Shown here in pieces: positions 12,780 through 25,489 of a DNA stretch of 64,000 bases (position 1 is its first letter; each line of letters opens with the position of its first letter). The stretch is from Trichopria drosophilae. Its lineage: Eukaryota > Arthropoda > Insecta > Hymenoptera > Diapriidae. The stretch spans positions 123,480,501-123,544,500 of the forward strand of contig CM059584.1 in assembly GCA_030407085.1 (NCBI GenBank), read 5' to 3'. Under the pieces are notes generated by a model that saw only the letters and a program-made list of their open reading frames with translations, searched no databases and was not told the DNA's origin. The position numbers and the translations under genes were made by a program.

Positions 12780-12816
12780 TCTATATTGTTGCTATGCAAC
12801 AAAAATTACAATTAAT
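12780..12816 (+). repeat. element A direct repeat, copy 2
   Basis: Identical to 12248-12284. It forms the right boundary of the element, one base before the target duplication. Confidence 0.9.
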
Positions 12817-12817
12817 G

Positions 12818-12827
12818 AAAACATAAG
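12818..12827. repeat. target-site duplication, right copy (element A)
   Basis: Second AAAACATAAG, matching 12094-12103. Confidence 0.82.
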
Positions 12828-12958
12828 GACGAAACAAATTTCAACCACTCTAAAAATTGTACCATTTTTCACAGATAACCCAGAAATATGCGTTGATTGA
12901 GCTGTATAAATATATTTAAATAGAACATCAGATATAAGATATATAAATGTAACGTAAT
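12828..12958 (+). pseudogene. DIRS-like tyrosine recombinase, continuation after element A
   Basis: Right after the second target duplication the recombinase similarity resumes: GRNKFQPL, then, after a one-base frameshift, KIVPFFTDNPEICVD, and after further stops YLNRTSDIRY. In DIRS-type recombinases the segment following the TAQRxQTL block typically reads QPLLxxPFFxxNPxxC and then a YIxxT motif, so the order is right. The stop codon inside the duplicated target is present on both sides, so the recombinase was already dead before element A inserted. The C-terminal catalytic half (R-H-R-Y residues) is not recognisable further right. Confidence 0.72.
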
Positions 12959-12959
12959 A

Positions 12960-15800
12960 TGAACCATGAAATCATTCCTGATATTTGCTGCAGCTGAAAA
13001 TATTTCAGACGTTTTTAAGACACGCGTTATAAGTTCCAATACTTAGATGTTTTTATTATAGCTCAAAATATAGACGGAGAAATTCAAAATTGTCATGAAG
13101 TATTGCAATAAATTTCCAGAATTGTATATATTAAATTCCACATCATTAGGACTTATGTGTAATTGCAAATATTATGTTAAATTTGTTTTCTGGGTAGAAA
13201 TAGATCAGCAATATTGGTTTGGTTAAGTATATCACAGTATAATGGTATGGTGCGATAAAGTGCAAAATTTGATTTTATACAATACCCATACATCACTGCC
13301 CGCCAATCATACTTAGTTGAAAATGAATCTAGTTCTTCGCACTTTAAGTTTGTATACGGCTTCAAAGCTTTAGCGAAAACTGAACAAAGTTGCACAAACC
13401 TGTTGCGATAATTTGCTATGAGTTGGACGTGACGTATATTGTAGACTTCCAACATGCCAGGCAAAGTACACCTAAGTTCATTTTATTATAGACAATTAAA
13501 ATTCTACAAGCGTCAAATGGATAGTGTTTAAATTTAATAACAATATTATTTGTCGCCGATTATTTATTATTGGCATACATCTTGAAAGCAATAATTTTAC
13601 CATTTTCTTACTGGATGCAATATGGTACTCGAGGGCACAGGGAAAGTTGATAGTCGTGTTTTGAAAAGAAATAAATTTTCTCGTCATTACTATTGTACCT
13701 CGGAAAAACGAAGTTCGATTCTTGGTCAGGTAAATGTGAAAGATGAAAACAAAGTTTTAATGAATTTACTCGGATAAGAAGTCATTTCCGACAGTGCAAT
13801 CTCTTCCGTCTCCACGGAACCTTCGTTTCGTGCAAAAACATTTTCATTGTACTCTGATGGAGGAGCGCACCAAGGACTCGTTAAGGTTTCCGTGCTCTTT
13901 GTCCAATTAACTCAGAAATTTGATGGAGAACTTTCTTAATGTTTGAGAATCCTGACTAGTCTGATGCATATATGCCTCTTCCGTGTAATCAACAATATTT
14001 CGGCATGGTTAATTGTTAAAATAAGTTTATCTCACAAGTTAATTAAAATTGAACTGCCGTTTGTGCTCATAACGTAATTAAAAAAGTGCAACAAGTTTTT
14101 ACACGGTCTTTTCTCAATTGCCTTCTTCAAATTTTATAATCCTTCGAGTATCGAATTTCAATGTGCATGAACTATTATAACTTTTTGAATAAACCAATTC
14201 GAAATTGTTTACAAAAAAAAACAACACTACACATATAAATGTAAAAATGTAATCCATCACATTACTAATTGCAATATAACATAAGACTAATTGTTTAAAA
14301 TGGACAGTTATATGGATCAGTTCATAAAAAGTAAAAAAAAAACGACATTTATTGTAATGTTGTTAATTATATGTTCAACCGATTAAATCAATATTTCGCT
14401 CATAGCATGAATGTAAAATTCCACTTCTGTGGTTGTCATCATGTAAAACTCTAAGATATTAAATAAATATTATAATTATTTAATGGCAATGCGACTTGCC
14501 TTGATAAATGTTCTTAATTAATGGAGAAACAATTTATTGTCTTATTAGAAAACAACAAAAACCACAAGAAAATGAAGATGTTTTACAAACAAGTAAGGAA
14601 GGATTACTTCAGAATTTATAATATTTGATCAATTGTATATAATTTTGCAGTTGACGTATGTTAAGTGTAAATACCCGTTTTCTTCAATTCATAAATTCAA
14701 AGCTGCATTTTCGCTTGCCAACTTTTATTCTTTGTGCTAACGCAATTGTAGAGAACATAAAAATGTTATACGCTTAGTTATTTCCATTTATTTTACCGTC
14801 TGCACTACGTACATGCTTAGTTAAATCTAACGTCTTTTCTACCTACATTCAAAGCGTTATTTATTAATACAATGAGTAGATCTTGCATTTCTTTTGTATC
14901 AAGAATTTTGAATATTGTATAAGAAGTGGAGGAGAATATTAATATTAATTGTAGAAATATGTAAATATACATATGGCGTATTTGTTTAATTAAATATTAA
15001 CAAGTTTAAGTTAGTTTAGTTAACTCTAAGTTGTAGAATTTAATTAAGCTTATATGTTTAGATACTTTTATGATTAATTTTAAACTATTCAATACACTTT
15101 TATCTTTATAGTTCTAATTTGAATTATTTCTCAGGGATTCCAGTAATGTGTAAGTGTTGTATGCTCCGAAATGAATATAACTGTAATTTTAACGATAAAT
15201 CATGTTATTTGTAATAAAAATTGTGACAAATAATCATTTCTATCATCTTACTAAAAATAATCCCATCTCAAAATATTTTTCATTAAAAAACTACACATAA
15301 ATGGGATAATTTCTCATTCATCTGGTACGTCCCTTTGTAAAAATGACAGCTGATTACATTCAATAAATATTACTTATTACATATCGAATGGTCAATTTAC
15401 ATTATCGTACTAATTTTTAATAGGCATACATTACATCCGAGCAAATAAATATACGTTATATACTTTATTTAAAAAACATCCTCTCACATTTTGTGCCTTG
15501 CATTTTTCATTATTTACCTGGCAGAGCAAAATACGATAAAATTATAAAAATGTACCTTCCGATGCAGTTATGATTCCTTTAATGACTAAAATAATATCTA
15601 CTAAACATTCTCAAATAATTAGTCAAGCCAAAATTCTTATTCATTCGACATGCGTATTATTTGAATATTATAAATTCAGTTAATAGTAAAGTTAAACGTG
15701 TTTTTTATTTTTTAGACAATCGGTGATAAATTATCATCCATCTGGTTTTCAATGATTTGGCATATGTCAAAAAATACTGAAAAGTATTAAGAAATAAACA
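12960..15800. other. non-coding, no gene seen
   Basis: Very AT-rich sequence, without recognisable genes or bounded repeats. Open frames at 13177-13687 on the minus strand have no family signature. Confidence 0.45.
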
Positions 15801-15824
15801 CATTTTAGTTTAAATTAGTTACTC

Positions 15825-17060
15825 GAGAATTTTCGAGGCCTCCGATTACGAATCCTATATCAGTTTCTGAAAATTTAAAATGGCGGATCCAAAATAGAGC
15901 ACTAATTTTTTTATATTATTTGAGATCCACTGTCAACTACTTCTATAGAGATTGTCAGGACAGCTGATTATAAGTACGTTGCCATTTTTTTAATTTTAAA
16001 ATGACGGATACACTATATTGGACAAATTTATAGAAACGGCATGAGAATACTCTCTGAAGGGACTGGAAGATGGTAAAAAGAGGACTATAAATAATCCGAT
16101 GTCACTTTACCAATATTTAAATTCAATATCGATCCAATACAACCGAAATGATGACAAAACCCACGATTATTAGATTGGACAACTTTTTACAATTTATAAA
16201 TATCAATGTAATAATTCGTCATAATCTCTAAGTGAAAGTTAAAAAAATAGTATTTATGTAACAAGGGCGCAATTACCGATATGTGACGTGTACGATGTTT
16301 GTCGCTCGAGCGAAGCGATGCTCACAATCACGCTTGTCGGAGATCGATATTTCGTCCAACATTTTTTTAACACTATCAGAGTGGGGCTCGATAATTTGCG
16401 TCCGAATTGCTGCCCGAATCACTACAGGGCGTAAAATCAAGTTCTACTGTTAAAAAACTGTTAAAACAACATTATGACGTGCGTTTTTCAAATATTTTTA
16501 ATTATTTCTTTTATAATCTAAGTAACGACAAGTAAATTAATAAAAATATTATGTTTTCTATTCGTGACTTCACTTTGGGTGGCCTAGACCAAGCTTGTCC
16601 CAACCAATTTCTTGTCTTGCCAGCGCATCGTGTCAGTTGATTGGAACAACCATGCTTGGTTAGATTGGGGCAACCGGTGTAGGTTTCTAATAAATTTCAC
16701 ACGGAAGGAAAAGATGGTACCTCATATAACATACTGATAGAAACAGATAATATCTGATGGAATACAGTACTATCAATATGTTATCCGGTAACACCAGTAT
16801 ATTAACGGATACAATATTTTTCTCTCTGTGTAGGTCATTTTTATAAATTTTTCCATCATATCGTATTGGCCATTTTGGTTATTTAAAAATTAACGTCTGA
16901 TGCATTATTAAGAAATCCAAAAACTTCGGAGGAACGAGTTTTAAACAAATTCAGCAATTATTAAAAAAATTCGTCTGTTTTATTGGTTCTCCCATTTTGA
17001 ATTTGGAAAAACTGACATCATATTCGTAATCAGCGATCTCGAAAACCTCCAACAAAAAAT
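15825..17060. repeat. old foldback element with later insertions
   Basis: The segment around 15828-15895 (CGAGGCCTCCGATTACGAAT ... AAAATGGCGG) is the degraded reverse complement of 16985-17052 (CCCATTTTGAAT ... CGTAATCAGCGATCTCGAAA). The ends lie about 1.2 kb apart. The interior contains another dispersed repeat (16264-16450), so the element has been interrupted. Similar AAAATGGC / GATTACGAAT words occur in the TTAA-bounded element at 53297-54356. Boundaries are approximate. Confidence 0.5.
16264..16450. repeat. dispersed repeat, copy 1 of an unknown family
   Basis: Aligns along its whole length, with gaps, to 47988-48170. Shared landmarks in the same order are GGCGCAAT, an ATCGATAT-like word, CAATCAC, ATTTTTTAA, GTGGG..CGATAATT and AGGGCGTAAAATC. 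It is clearly more GC-rich than its surroundings. No RNA polymerase III boxes or terminal repeats could be recognised, so the class (SINE-like or MITE) is open. Confidence 0.5.
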
Positions 17061-17704
17061 TTTATAAAAATACATTCGTCATATTTCATGAAGTTGTTAA
17101 TAAGTCGTTAAATGTGAATCTCTTCGAATGAAACTCGCACAAAGCTGTATTTTTAATTTTAATTATTAATTTTTTGTATGGACATGTGCAAAAATTTAGA
17201 TATTACAATTAGTTAAACTTAACCCACTTTCAAAAACTTAAACGTAGACAAATTTGCTGTAATTTGCTTCCTATTCTTCCTCCGATCGTAGTACTCATAT
17301 TCATTATTCTACGCAAACCTGTTTGGTTGGCACCAATTTGATGACAACTAAATAATTCATACTTAAACTAATAATCGAACCTGTTCTTTTTTAAACAAAA
17401 TCGTACTGCTGGAATATTATAAATAACTCCTTTTTTGCTATTTATAGGCAAATATGTATTAAAATAGTACCGTACTTACCACAAATTCGATTGTAGGTGC
17501 CGACATTTTTTTTCACTATACAGCGTATATAATTAAGTAACTATATTTAATCGAGTCATTTGTCATTTAAGACATAATATAAGTCATAACTTGAATGTTT
17601 CTTTTTGCATGTTCTTTCAGGTACATAAAATATCAATGAAATATTTGAGGTGATATAAAATTAGGGAATATACAATAGTATTCTATTCTGTTTATTCCAT
17701 GACT

Positions 17705-18987
17705 TTAACTCATTAACGTCCAAAGGATACTTGCCTTCTTGCTTAAATTTCAATCGAGTATTTCGTAAGAAAATCGACGTTAACAATAATTGAGAGCTAT
17801 GCATATCCTATGTTTTCGAGGTCGCGCTTTAAGATTCCGAGGCCAAAATTGAGTTTCAGCCATTAGGAATACCAATATGGCGCCGAATTTGAAAAAAAAA
17901 TGTCCAAAAGATTGTGAAATATTTAATCTTACCATTTTTTTTCGAGCCATTAGAATATTGGGATTCTATTGAAACTCTAAACAAATGTGATTAAAATACT
18001 TCAATTTTAAGAAGAAATATTATTTTTATACCCTACATCATTCTAACGACCACAAAATGGCCGAAACAATGAAAAATTCTTTGAAATATTCTGGACGCTC
18101 TAACTTAATAACTACGAGCTTTATTTTGAAAAATGCTAAGAATGAAAAGTTCTTAGAATTTAACGGGAAATATGAAGGAATTTTTTTAGATTCTTTTGGT
18201 GTCATTTGGGGATTTTTTAAAAAATTTGTTTACAAATTGTGATTTATTTACGCATATTATGAAAAAAATTTACTGTATTCTCTGACGAATTCTAAGAATT
18301 TAGTATTGTTTGCAACTTTGACCAAATATTGTGAGTTAACCTATAATATTTGAAATTCATTTTCTCAAAAACTATCAACTTTTGGAAAAATCAAAGGAGC
18401 ACAAACTTTTAGAATTCATAACAGAATACACTACATTTTTGTCAGAATTTTTCGAAAATAAATTACAATTTTGAAAAAATTTTGAAATAAAAGTGCATCA
18501 AAAAAATCTAACAAATTCTGTCATATTTCTCGATGAATTCTGAGAACTTTTTATTCTTATCACTTTTTTAAAAAAGATCATAGTTTTTAAGATAGAGCGT
18601 CCAGAAAATTTAAAAATTTCAAAGACATTTTCATTGTTGTGGCCATTTTGAGGTCGTTAGAATGATGAAGGGTATAAAAGTTAAATCTTTTCTTAAAATT
18701 GAAATATTTTATTCACCTTTGTTCAGAGTTTCAATAGAATCCCAATATTCTAATGGCTCAAAAAAATTGGTAAGAATACATATTTCCCAATTTTTTGGAC
18801 ATTTTTTTTAAATTAGGCACCATATTAGATTTTCTAATGGCTGAAACTCAATTTTGATCTCGGAATCTTGAAGAGCGACCTTGAAAACGATATGTACCTC
18901 TCAATATGTGTTAATTTCAATTTAGATACGAAATACTCGGTTGAAATAGCAGCAAGAAAAAGTGTGTTTTGGGCGTTAATGGGTTAA
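17705..18987. repeat. TTAA-bounded foldback element (piggyBac-like MITE candidate)
   Basis: Arms of about 390 bp (17705-18100 and 18600-18987) are imperfect reverse complements. Examples are CATTAGAATATTGGGATTCT with its complement near 18738-18757, and TTCTAACGACC with GGTCGTTAGAA. The outer ends are TTAACTCATTAACGTCC at the left and TTAACCCATTAACGCCC on the reverse strand at the right, each starting with TTAA. TTAA target duplication is the hallmark of piggyBac-superfamily insertion, and ends of the TTAACCC type are common there. The roughly 500-bp loop has no coding signature; the 61-codon frame at 18057-18242 is not credible. Related copies lie at 1880, 5330 and 34638. Confidence 0.72.
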
Positions 18988-18989
18988 AG

Positions 18990-21900
18990 AACGTTAAATA
19001 CGAATTAAGTGATGTTCAGAAGGAAAACAATATAATTATTAATAGAATTCACGAATAGAATTTTTATGCACGATTGTATTAAATAATTGTCATTATAATT
19101 TCGAATTTGCGGCTAACCTGTAATATAGCAGATGAAAATAACCTATAAATTTGAAATTAAAAACATTTTGATTAATTCATTGCTTTAAACTCATTGACTC
19201 TTTTACAAAAATTTTGTGTCAGTCATGTTTTATTTTTCACATAATATTTCTACAATGACACAAAAACCAGCTTACATTTCTGGTCAGCTAAAACCACTTA
19301 TTCTTTTTGTACGCCGTATATTTTCCCAACCTTTTTAATTCGAAAGATCTTAACGTTCCGCTGTGCTGCTTACAATTATCTGTCAATTTTTTCCAACATA
19401 ATTTTCTTGCCATCTGCTCTTCCTCGCCATAATCTTCTACTTCGTTTTCTAGCAACCGATCTTCTTGCTCTTGTCACTTTTCGTTATAATCCTCTTTTCG
19501 TTCTATCTCGGAAACGACGAAGAAGAAAGTAATATTATGAACAGACCGAGGTCGGCACGGTATCACGAATGTAGTAAACTTGCTCGCCGAAACTTTTCTT
19601 CCGCTGAACTCTTTCTATTTTTTAGTCTTATTAGTTCCTCTCCACTATTACACCACATTCGCGACTGCCTGTACTTTTGGCATTTACGTAACTTGTTGAC
19701 GTATGTGTGTGTGATCAAAGTTCCAAAGTTGCTGGTTCGTACGAGCGTGAAATAGATAACAGTTTTAGTGAACTCGTAGAAATGAACGCGTCCGTAAAAG
19801 TATAATTTTATTCCCACTGTTGCACAGCGCATGTGCTTGACGTTTAGCACTACGTAATGACACTAAATTTGTTTAAGTTATGTATGGATAAGTTAGATTT
19901 TGGTTCTCCTCTCTAAAACTCCTCTTGAAGGCTTTTCAGTCAGAGAATATGTATAATAAAGGCATTTTTTAAAAGCGACACGAGATAATTATTCCTTTGA
20001 GAAGATTAAAGGGAGATTCATTTTTACACAGCCTTTAAGTGTACTCTGGGATTTTGTACCTCATAAAAATTTGAATTTTGAAATTGACTTTTTAAAAAGA
20101 GTCCGATCGTGGCAGATGTAGACGGTTTTTGGGTCTAAACAGGAATGCGGTTTTTAATGGACACAAAAGTTGGTCCCTGTTCTTTATGTTTCGTTATTTA
20201 CAGTGGACAATGAAAAAAGTATATGTACCGTTTAAGGGATTATTACCTAAAAATGACAAGGTCTTTTGTCATGTAACCTTTTGTTATTGTAACAGACGGA
20301 ATATATGTTTTATATGACTGTGGTACGCGGCGTAGGTTTTTTCCCACAAGGATCGATCTTCCTACGCCATTGCACACTCGAATGGTGGTAACTCTCAAAA
20401 GAAAGGTTTTCTGTTTAGGTAATTTATGTAAAGGCCCATCAAATGCTCGAGAATTTAAAAGTCGAACTAAGATATGAAAAAGTGACCGCTTGATCGAAAT
20501 AACTTTGACTATTACTTTGCGGTTGATCATATGGCGATTTTTCTTTTCGAGCTATTCTACTCGTCGTTAACAGTTATATTGGCTATAAATTATTAACTCG
20601 AGCAGTTCAAAGATAATTACGGATACATTATTTTAAAATTAAGTAATTCTATGTACCATTCTAAAATTATACACAACTTCGTGTCTTAGGACGTAATCAC
20701 TTAAATTCCATTGTTTCGATGTTAGCCTTTCAATTTTAAATTTTAATATTCGTAGAACTTGAATTTGAAACCGCTAAATCCATTTTCATTCAGAGTCATC
20801 GTAGGACTTATGAACAAAATTGTTTAAACTCGAAACTTACAGGTATAAAAGAGATGTCAAAACCTGAAGAGAGGTAAATAAATAGAGATGCAAAGTGGAT
20901 TTTACTACGAAAATATGATGGACGCCATAAACAGAATTTAAATTAGCCGAGCACATGCGGCAATCGTGTAATGGAAACAAATAGACGGCATTGCGTCCAT
21001 GCTTCAGATCCCACAAATATGGTCTACTTTTTCAATGTTAATTCCCATATCAGGAATTATTAGGGCATTTCAATAATTAAACGCTTACATGTATTCGGAC
21101 AAAGTACGGTACAATAATCCTTCTATCATAACTGCATTCTGAATGAGCATAAGAACATCTTTGATCATGGTAGCTATGTTATCGAATTTCCTGCCAATGT
21201 GTTCGGTTCCAGAAAATATGAAAATCCATCAAACCTTTTAATTTCATTTTCCACGTTCTATCTTTGCCAGTTATCGCTTTTCCGACATTTAGTCGCCCTA
21301 AAGCCACCGTTCTCGGATGTTCTCTACCCACCTGCGGACTCTTTTGTACAGCAGCGCAGACCAAGTCCGGCGATTTTCTTAATAGAATTCCCCATTGTGC
21401 TGGGTTGGCTCGCCTCGTTTTTCCATTCGAATTGCGTTCGCACAACATTACAGGCTCCGTATCCACTACCGAGATATTTCTACTCCCAGAATGGGCACGC
21501 AAGTCGTACAGCTGGCCTTCTGTCGGTATGGTATGTCAGGTTTAATTAAAAGTCGCTCAATTAGTCCCATTTTAGAACTGAATAGATAACGGCGGCACAT
21601 ATTTCACCCGTTCGGAACACGCGAATCCCATTCTAGGAAGTTATCGATTTCGGCTCATTGATAATCCGAGGAATCGGATGCAGTTCTAATGGAGCATTTT
21701 TATCCCTCAGAACACGCAGTTGGCAGCAAGGAAACGACAAATCCGAAAATTAAAAGTTCCACCGGACTATGAAATTTAATCGAAACTTCGACAATCGGGT
21801 TATCATAATTGGCGAAATAAAGGCGATTAAATTACTTAATAGCAATGCGAATAACGGAGTTGCTCCTAGTAGTCCTGGAAGAGAGTCGCGCATCGATCGG

Positions 21901-24900
21901 CCGGCTAATTACAAGTAGGTAACATTCTACGGTTAAATTTGATTACGTTGCTAAGCGCCCTATAACGTTAAACTTTAATAGCGGCAGTGAAGTTGTATTT
22001 AATTTTCAAACCATTTAAGTTTTGCAATCAACCGCCTCATAACGCCGACGATTTAAGATTTTCTTGTAACAATGGCTCTCGTGCAAGAACAATTTAATAA
22101 AAATGTCATCGTTTTCGTGGAAGCAGAGAACTTCGTTGATTCAAATACGGACGCTTAATCAACTTATACTATTTGCAATTACTAAGAATTGCGGATTACA
22201 GGAATCTTTTTATGTACTTCGAGAGTGAAGACTGCGTAAAGACCTACTATTTAATAATTTAGTACTTTATAGAAAGTATTAATTGCATTAATTGGTAACA
22301 ATATTTTCACATATCAAGTAAAACTTACTCATCACTGATTGCGAAAAAATACGAGACTGCACGTGAGTCATCATCGATTCTGTCCGTAACATCGCTTAAT
22401 ATTATTCCAAGTTTTGTTATTATGTATTCTAGGGTGGTTAAAAATATTGTGTATCGTACAAAAATTTCAAAGTGTGGTCATTCGACAGAAAAAAAAATAA
22501 AACTTTTTTGGTAAAATTCAAGTCCATTATATGTTTTTTTAGGAATTAAAGATTTCTTAAAAAATTTTGTTCTCATTAAGAATAAAAAGTTGAGATATTT
22601 CTGTGTCAACATTTATTATAATTGAACTAAAAAACAGAATAATTGTTAACTTACAGATATATGTAGTTAAGACTAAAAAAATGTTCATATTATCCTTATA
22701 TTAAAATAACCAATCAATATACAATTTTCTATTTTCTACCTTAAGCTTTAAACAGCTGAAAAGTTCAATTTTTTTTGTTTTGTTGTAACAAATTTTTTAT
22801 CAATAATAAGTTCGAACAAATTTGAAGTTTACTCTCTCAATTAGTAGCAGTGAAAAGGTCACTATTAGAATCAGTGAATAAATACTCAGTGCTGAATCAG
22901 TGATTTACAACATGTTCACTGCATAAGAAGTGAATGAACTAATTAATATTTTTTTCGCTGAGGATATAGTAAAACTTACATTTTAGTTCTTTGTTTACCA
23001 GTGGCTAAAATACAGTAGATTCAAATCATCGAGGATGTATGTATGTACTCGGTATCATTTTTTACTTGTGCAAGGTGCGCATTTGAGAAATAAAAGTTAC
23101 TATATTCCTGAAATGGGGGCAAATATATTACAATTTTTATAATATTGAAAAAGCATGTGAAAGATTTCCAGTCTTAGAAGTGTGAATTCGGATTTTGGTT
23201 ATTATGAATTATACATAGAGTTATATTCGAATTTGTCCATGGACTTAATAACTGAAATCCGAAATCCGAACCCGGAACACTGCTCACATTTCACTAAACA
23301 ACTTTAGAACTTTGATTTGGAAAGGAAAACGATGCACTTAACTTCACCTGCATCTCGACTAACAGGCGACACACATTCTGTAGAATCTCTAAATAAAACA
23401 ATTTAGTTTTTTGAAAACATTAGATTATTAAATATTTTAGATTGACCTTTTTCCATACAAGTCATTCATTAAAGATATCGATAATTGGTCTGCAGATATA
23501 CTGTGCAAAATGGACTTTAATGTTTATATGGAAACTTTGAAAATCTTATGAGGTCTGTCATAATCCGATTCGGTGAGTGAATCAATTCCGCGGTTTTAAG
23601 TAAATCAATTTCATTGATTTAAATAGTGAATTTATTTTACTGATTAAAACAGTCAATCAATTTCACTCAGACAAAAAGTAGCATTTCCCTATTTTTCAGT
23701 GGCTTCTTTTTCCCTGTGAATCAATTAATTTTTACGGTTTCAAATTCATAGAGCATGGTTTCAAGATATTAACGAAACTATTTTTTACAAAGTAATTTAT
23801 ACAAAAATAAAATAAAATTATTTTGGAAATTTTCGTTATTTTTTCTCCTTTATAAAACTTCAACTTTTCAATCATATCATATAAATGGATAGATTATTTC
23901 AACAGAAAATAGTTGTTGCAACGTCATAACGGGTATTTTCTACTGCATATGTGTATAATAGCAAACTCGAAGTAAAGTTATATCGAGTTCCAAAATAATT
24001 AAATTTGTTACCGGTAATAAAATTATACTACAAGCTCCGCTACTATGTTTTATGTCAAATGTATATAAAGCTCCATAAATATTATAATAAAGTTATTTCG
24101 AAATGCAAAAATATACCAAAAAAATATGAAAATATGTTCCCTGTAATTGGTTCTTTGTAAACAAATTTCCACGACTTCAAAAATATTTAAAGAACTCAAC
24201 AATATACTGTAGTTTTATTAAAACAGTTATGTTTGGTATGATGGGTTCTCTGATGTATGCATTCGGGGTATATTTGACAGGTATTTCATGCGACAGTGAA
24301 TGCTTCCTGTTTCCGGTTGGTCAGTGTTTGCATGGATCTCTGCGTTTGTAATTGACACATTCGAACGCGTGGTATCTTTGAAATAGTTCAGAGCTGCCTT
24401 TTTATTTACGATTAATATCGTGTTCAATTTCAATCGCCACTTTACTAAAAAAAATATGTCAAGTATGACAGATCAAAATTGTTGCCATCAATATTTAGAT
24501 TATCCATCTACGTTTTTCCAAATGACGAATCGATTTCAATATGTCAAAGAAGTAAGTACAAAACAGACGTTATTTATAATAATGGTTTGTGTATAAAACT
24601 CATTAAAAAAATTGCACGTCATAAAATGTTGAAATTTTAAAAACCATGTTTTGAAATTCGTGCATATACGTCATTATCGGTGAGTTAGTTTAGACGTTAT
24701 GTGTTCTTAATGCACGAATGATATAATAGTCTTTGCACTTAGAAGGAGACAGGGATTCTTTACAGCCACCCGATAACCGTGGAGTTCGAGGATGGAAAAA
24801 TATAGAGAACGTAAAACATTACTCACTTCGTGAAAATCTGAGAGTGAAGTTTCCTGAGTGGTATTAGTTCGGGTGCTCACTCACTTGAGAAGGAGGTTCA

Positions 24901-25480
24901 AGTTCGATTTCTGATTTCGCACTGCCGTAAGTCTTAATTCTCATTGGACTTTCCGACAGATAACATGGCTGCTTTATGTCCAATTTTTATGATATTAAGC
25001 AAAATTGTATTAATTATGATATTGATGTTATATCTTCGATTTGCATCAGGATATCAATAAAGTTTTTTAAGATTATAAACACTTTTATGGATAAAAATAG
25101 ATAATTAAGAAAAAAGAATTATTTTGTCTAAATGATTATCCCTTAAAATGAATAATTTTCCTATTTTTTAGAAATGTTCATAGTCAAAAGTGGTTTTTAT
25201 TTATATCTATACTAATAATGCTCACGATATGCATTTCTCTCAGAGCAAATTATGCCTTGAAAAGACCAGACATGGAAAAAAATAACTAAAAAAATCTAAT
25301 TTTAACATAGGCGCACCTAACCAAAAGATTTGAAAAAATTCATAAGATAGGGCGAAAACCACTCTAAAAACTGATGAAAAAATTTGTTGTGCCACCTCGA
25401 AAATTTTGCCAAAAAAAATCAATTTTTAAATTAAAAGAATTTGTTTAAGTAGGAAAGATTGAGTCTATAAGGTTCAAAAA
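18990..25480. other. non-coding, no gene seen
   Basis: No gene recognised. The stretch 21180-22160 is GC-richer with several overlapping frames of 90-116 codons on both strands; none shows a domain pattern, so I take it as unique non-coding sequence. At about 20327-20373 an 8-bp stem (GGCGTAGG/CCTACGCC) encloses about 30 bases. Regions 22845-22945 and 23570-23690 contain loosely repeated AGTGAAT/TCACT words. Confidence 0.45.
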
Positions 25481-25489
25481 ATTTGTGCT

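Larger units (their letters stand above)
12104..12817 (+). mobile_element. hammerhead-bearing inverted-repeat element A
   Basis: A 714-bp non-coding insertion with this order: left arm (12104-12250), direct repeat 1 (12248-12284), core with a hammerhead ribozyme (12431-12493), right arm (12603-12749), a 30-bp spacer, and direct repeat 2 (12780-12816). It is flanked by the 10-bp duplication AAAACATAAG and interrupts a DIRS-type recombinase gene. Element B at 58294-59089 has the same plan and a related core, but unrelated arm sequence. Hammerhead motifs inside mobile elements are known from Penelope-like retroelements (in their pseudo-LTRs) and from retrozymes. The arrangement here, and the lack of any open frame, point to a non-autonomous element mobilised in trans. 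Which machinery mobilises it is unknown. Confidence 0.85.

Noticed and set aside
19262..19486. Minus-strand open stretch, Glu-rich then Lys-rich (EDRLLENEVEDYGEEEQ)
   Set aside because: It follows an in-frame stop, has no start in context and no family pattern, and reflects a pyrimidine-rich plus strand.
21199..21549. 116-codon plus-strand frame, with others overlapping on both strands
   Set aside because: No domain pattern, no splice or promoter support, and several conflicting frames in the same GC-richer block.
24880..24925. GGTTCAAGTTCGATT, resembling a tRNA B box
   Set aside because: No matching A box, acceptor stem or cloverleaf could be formed around it.
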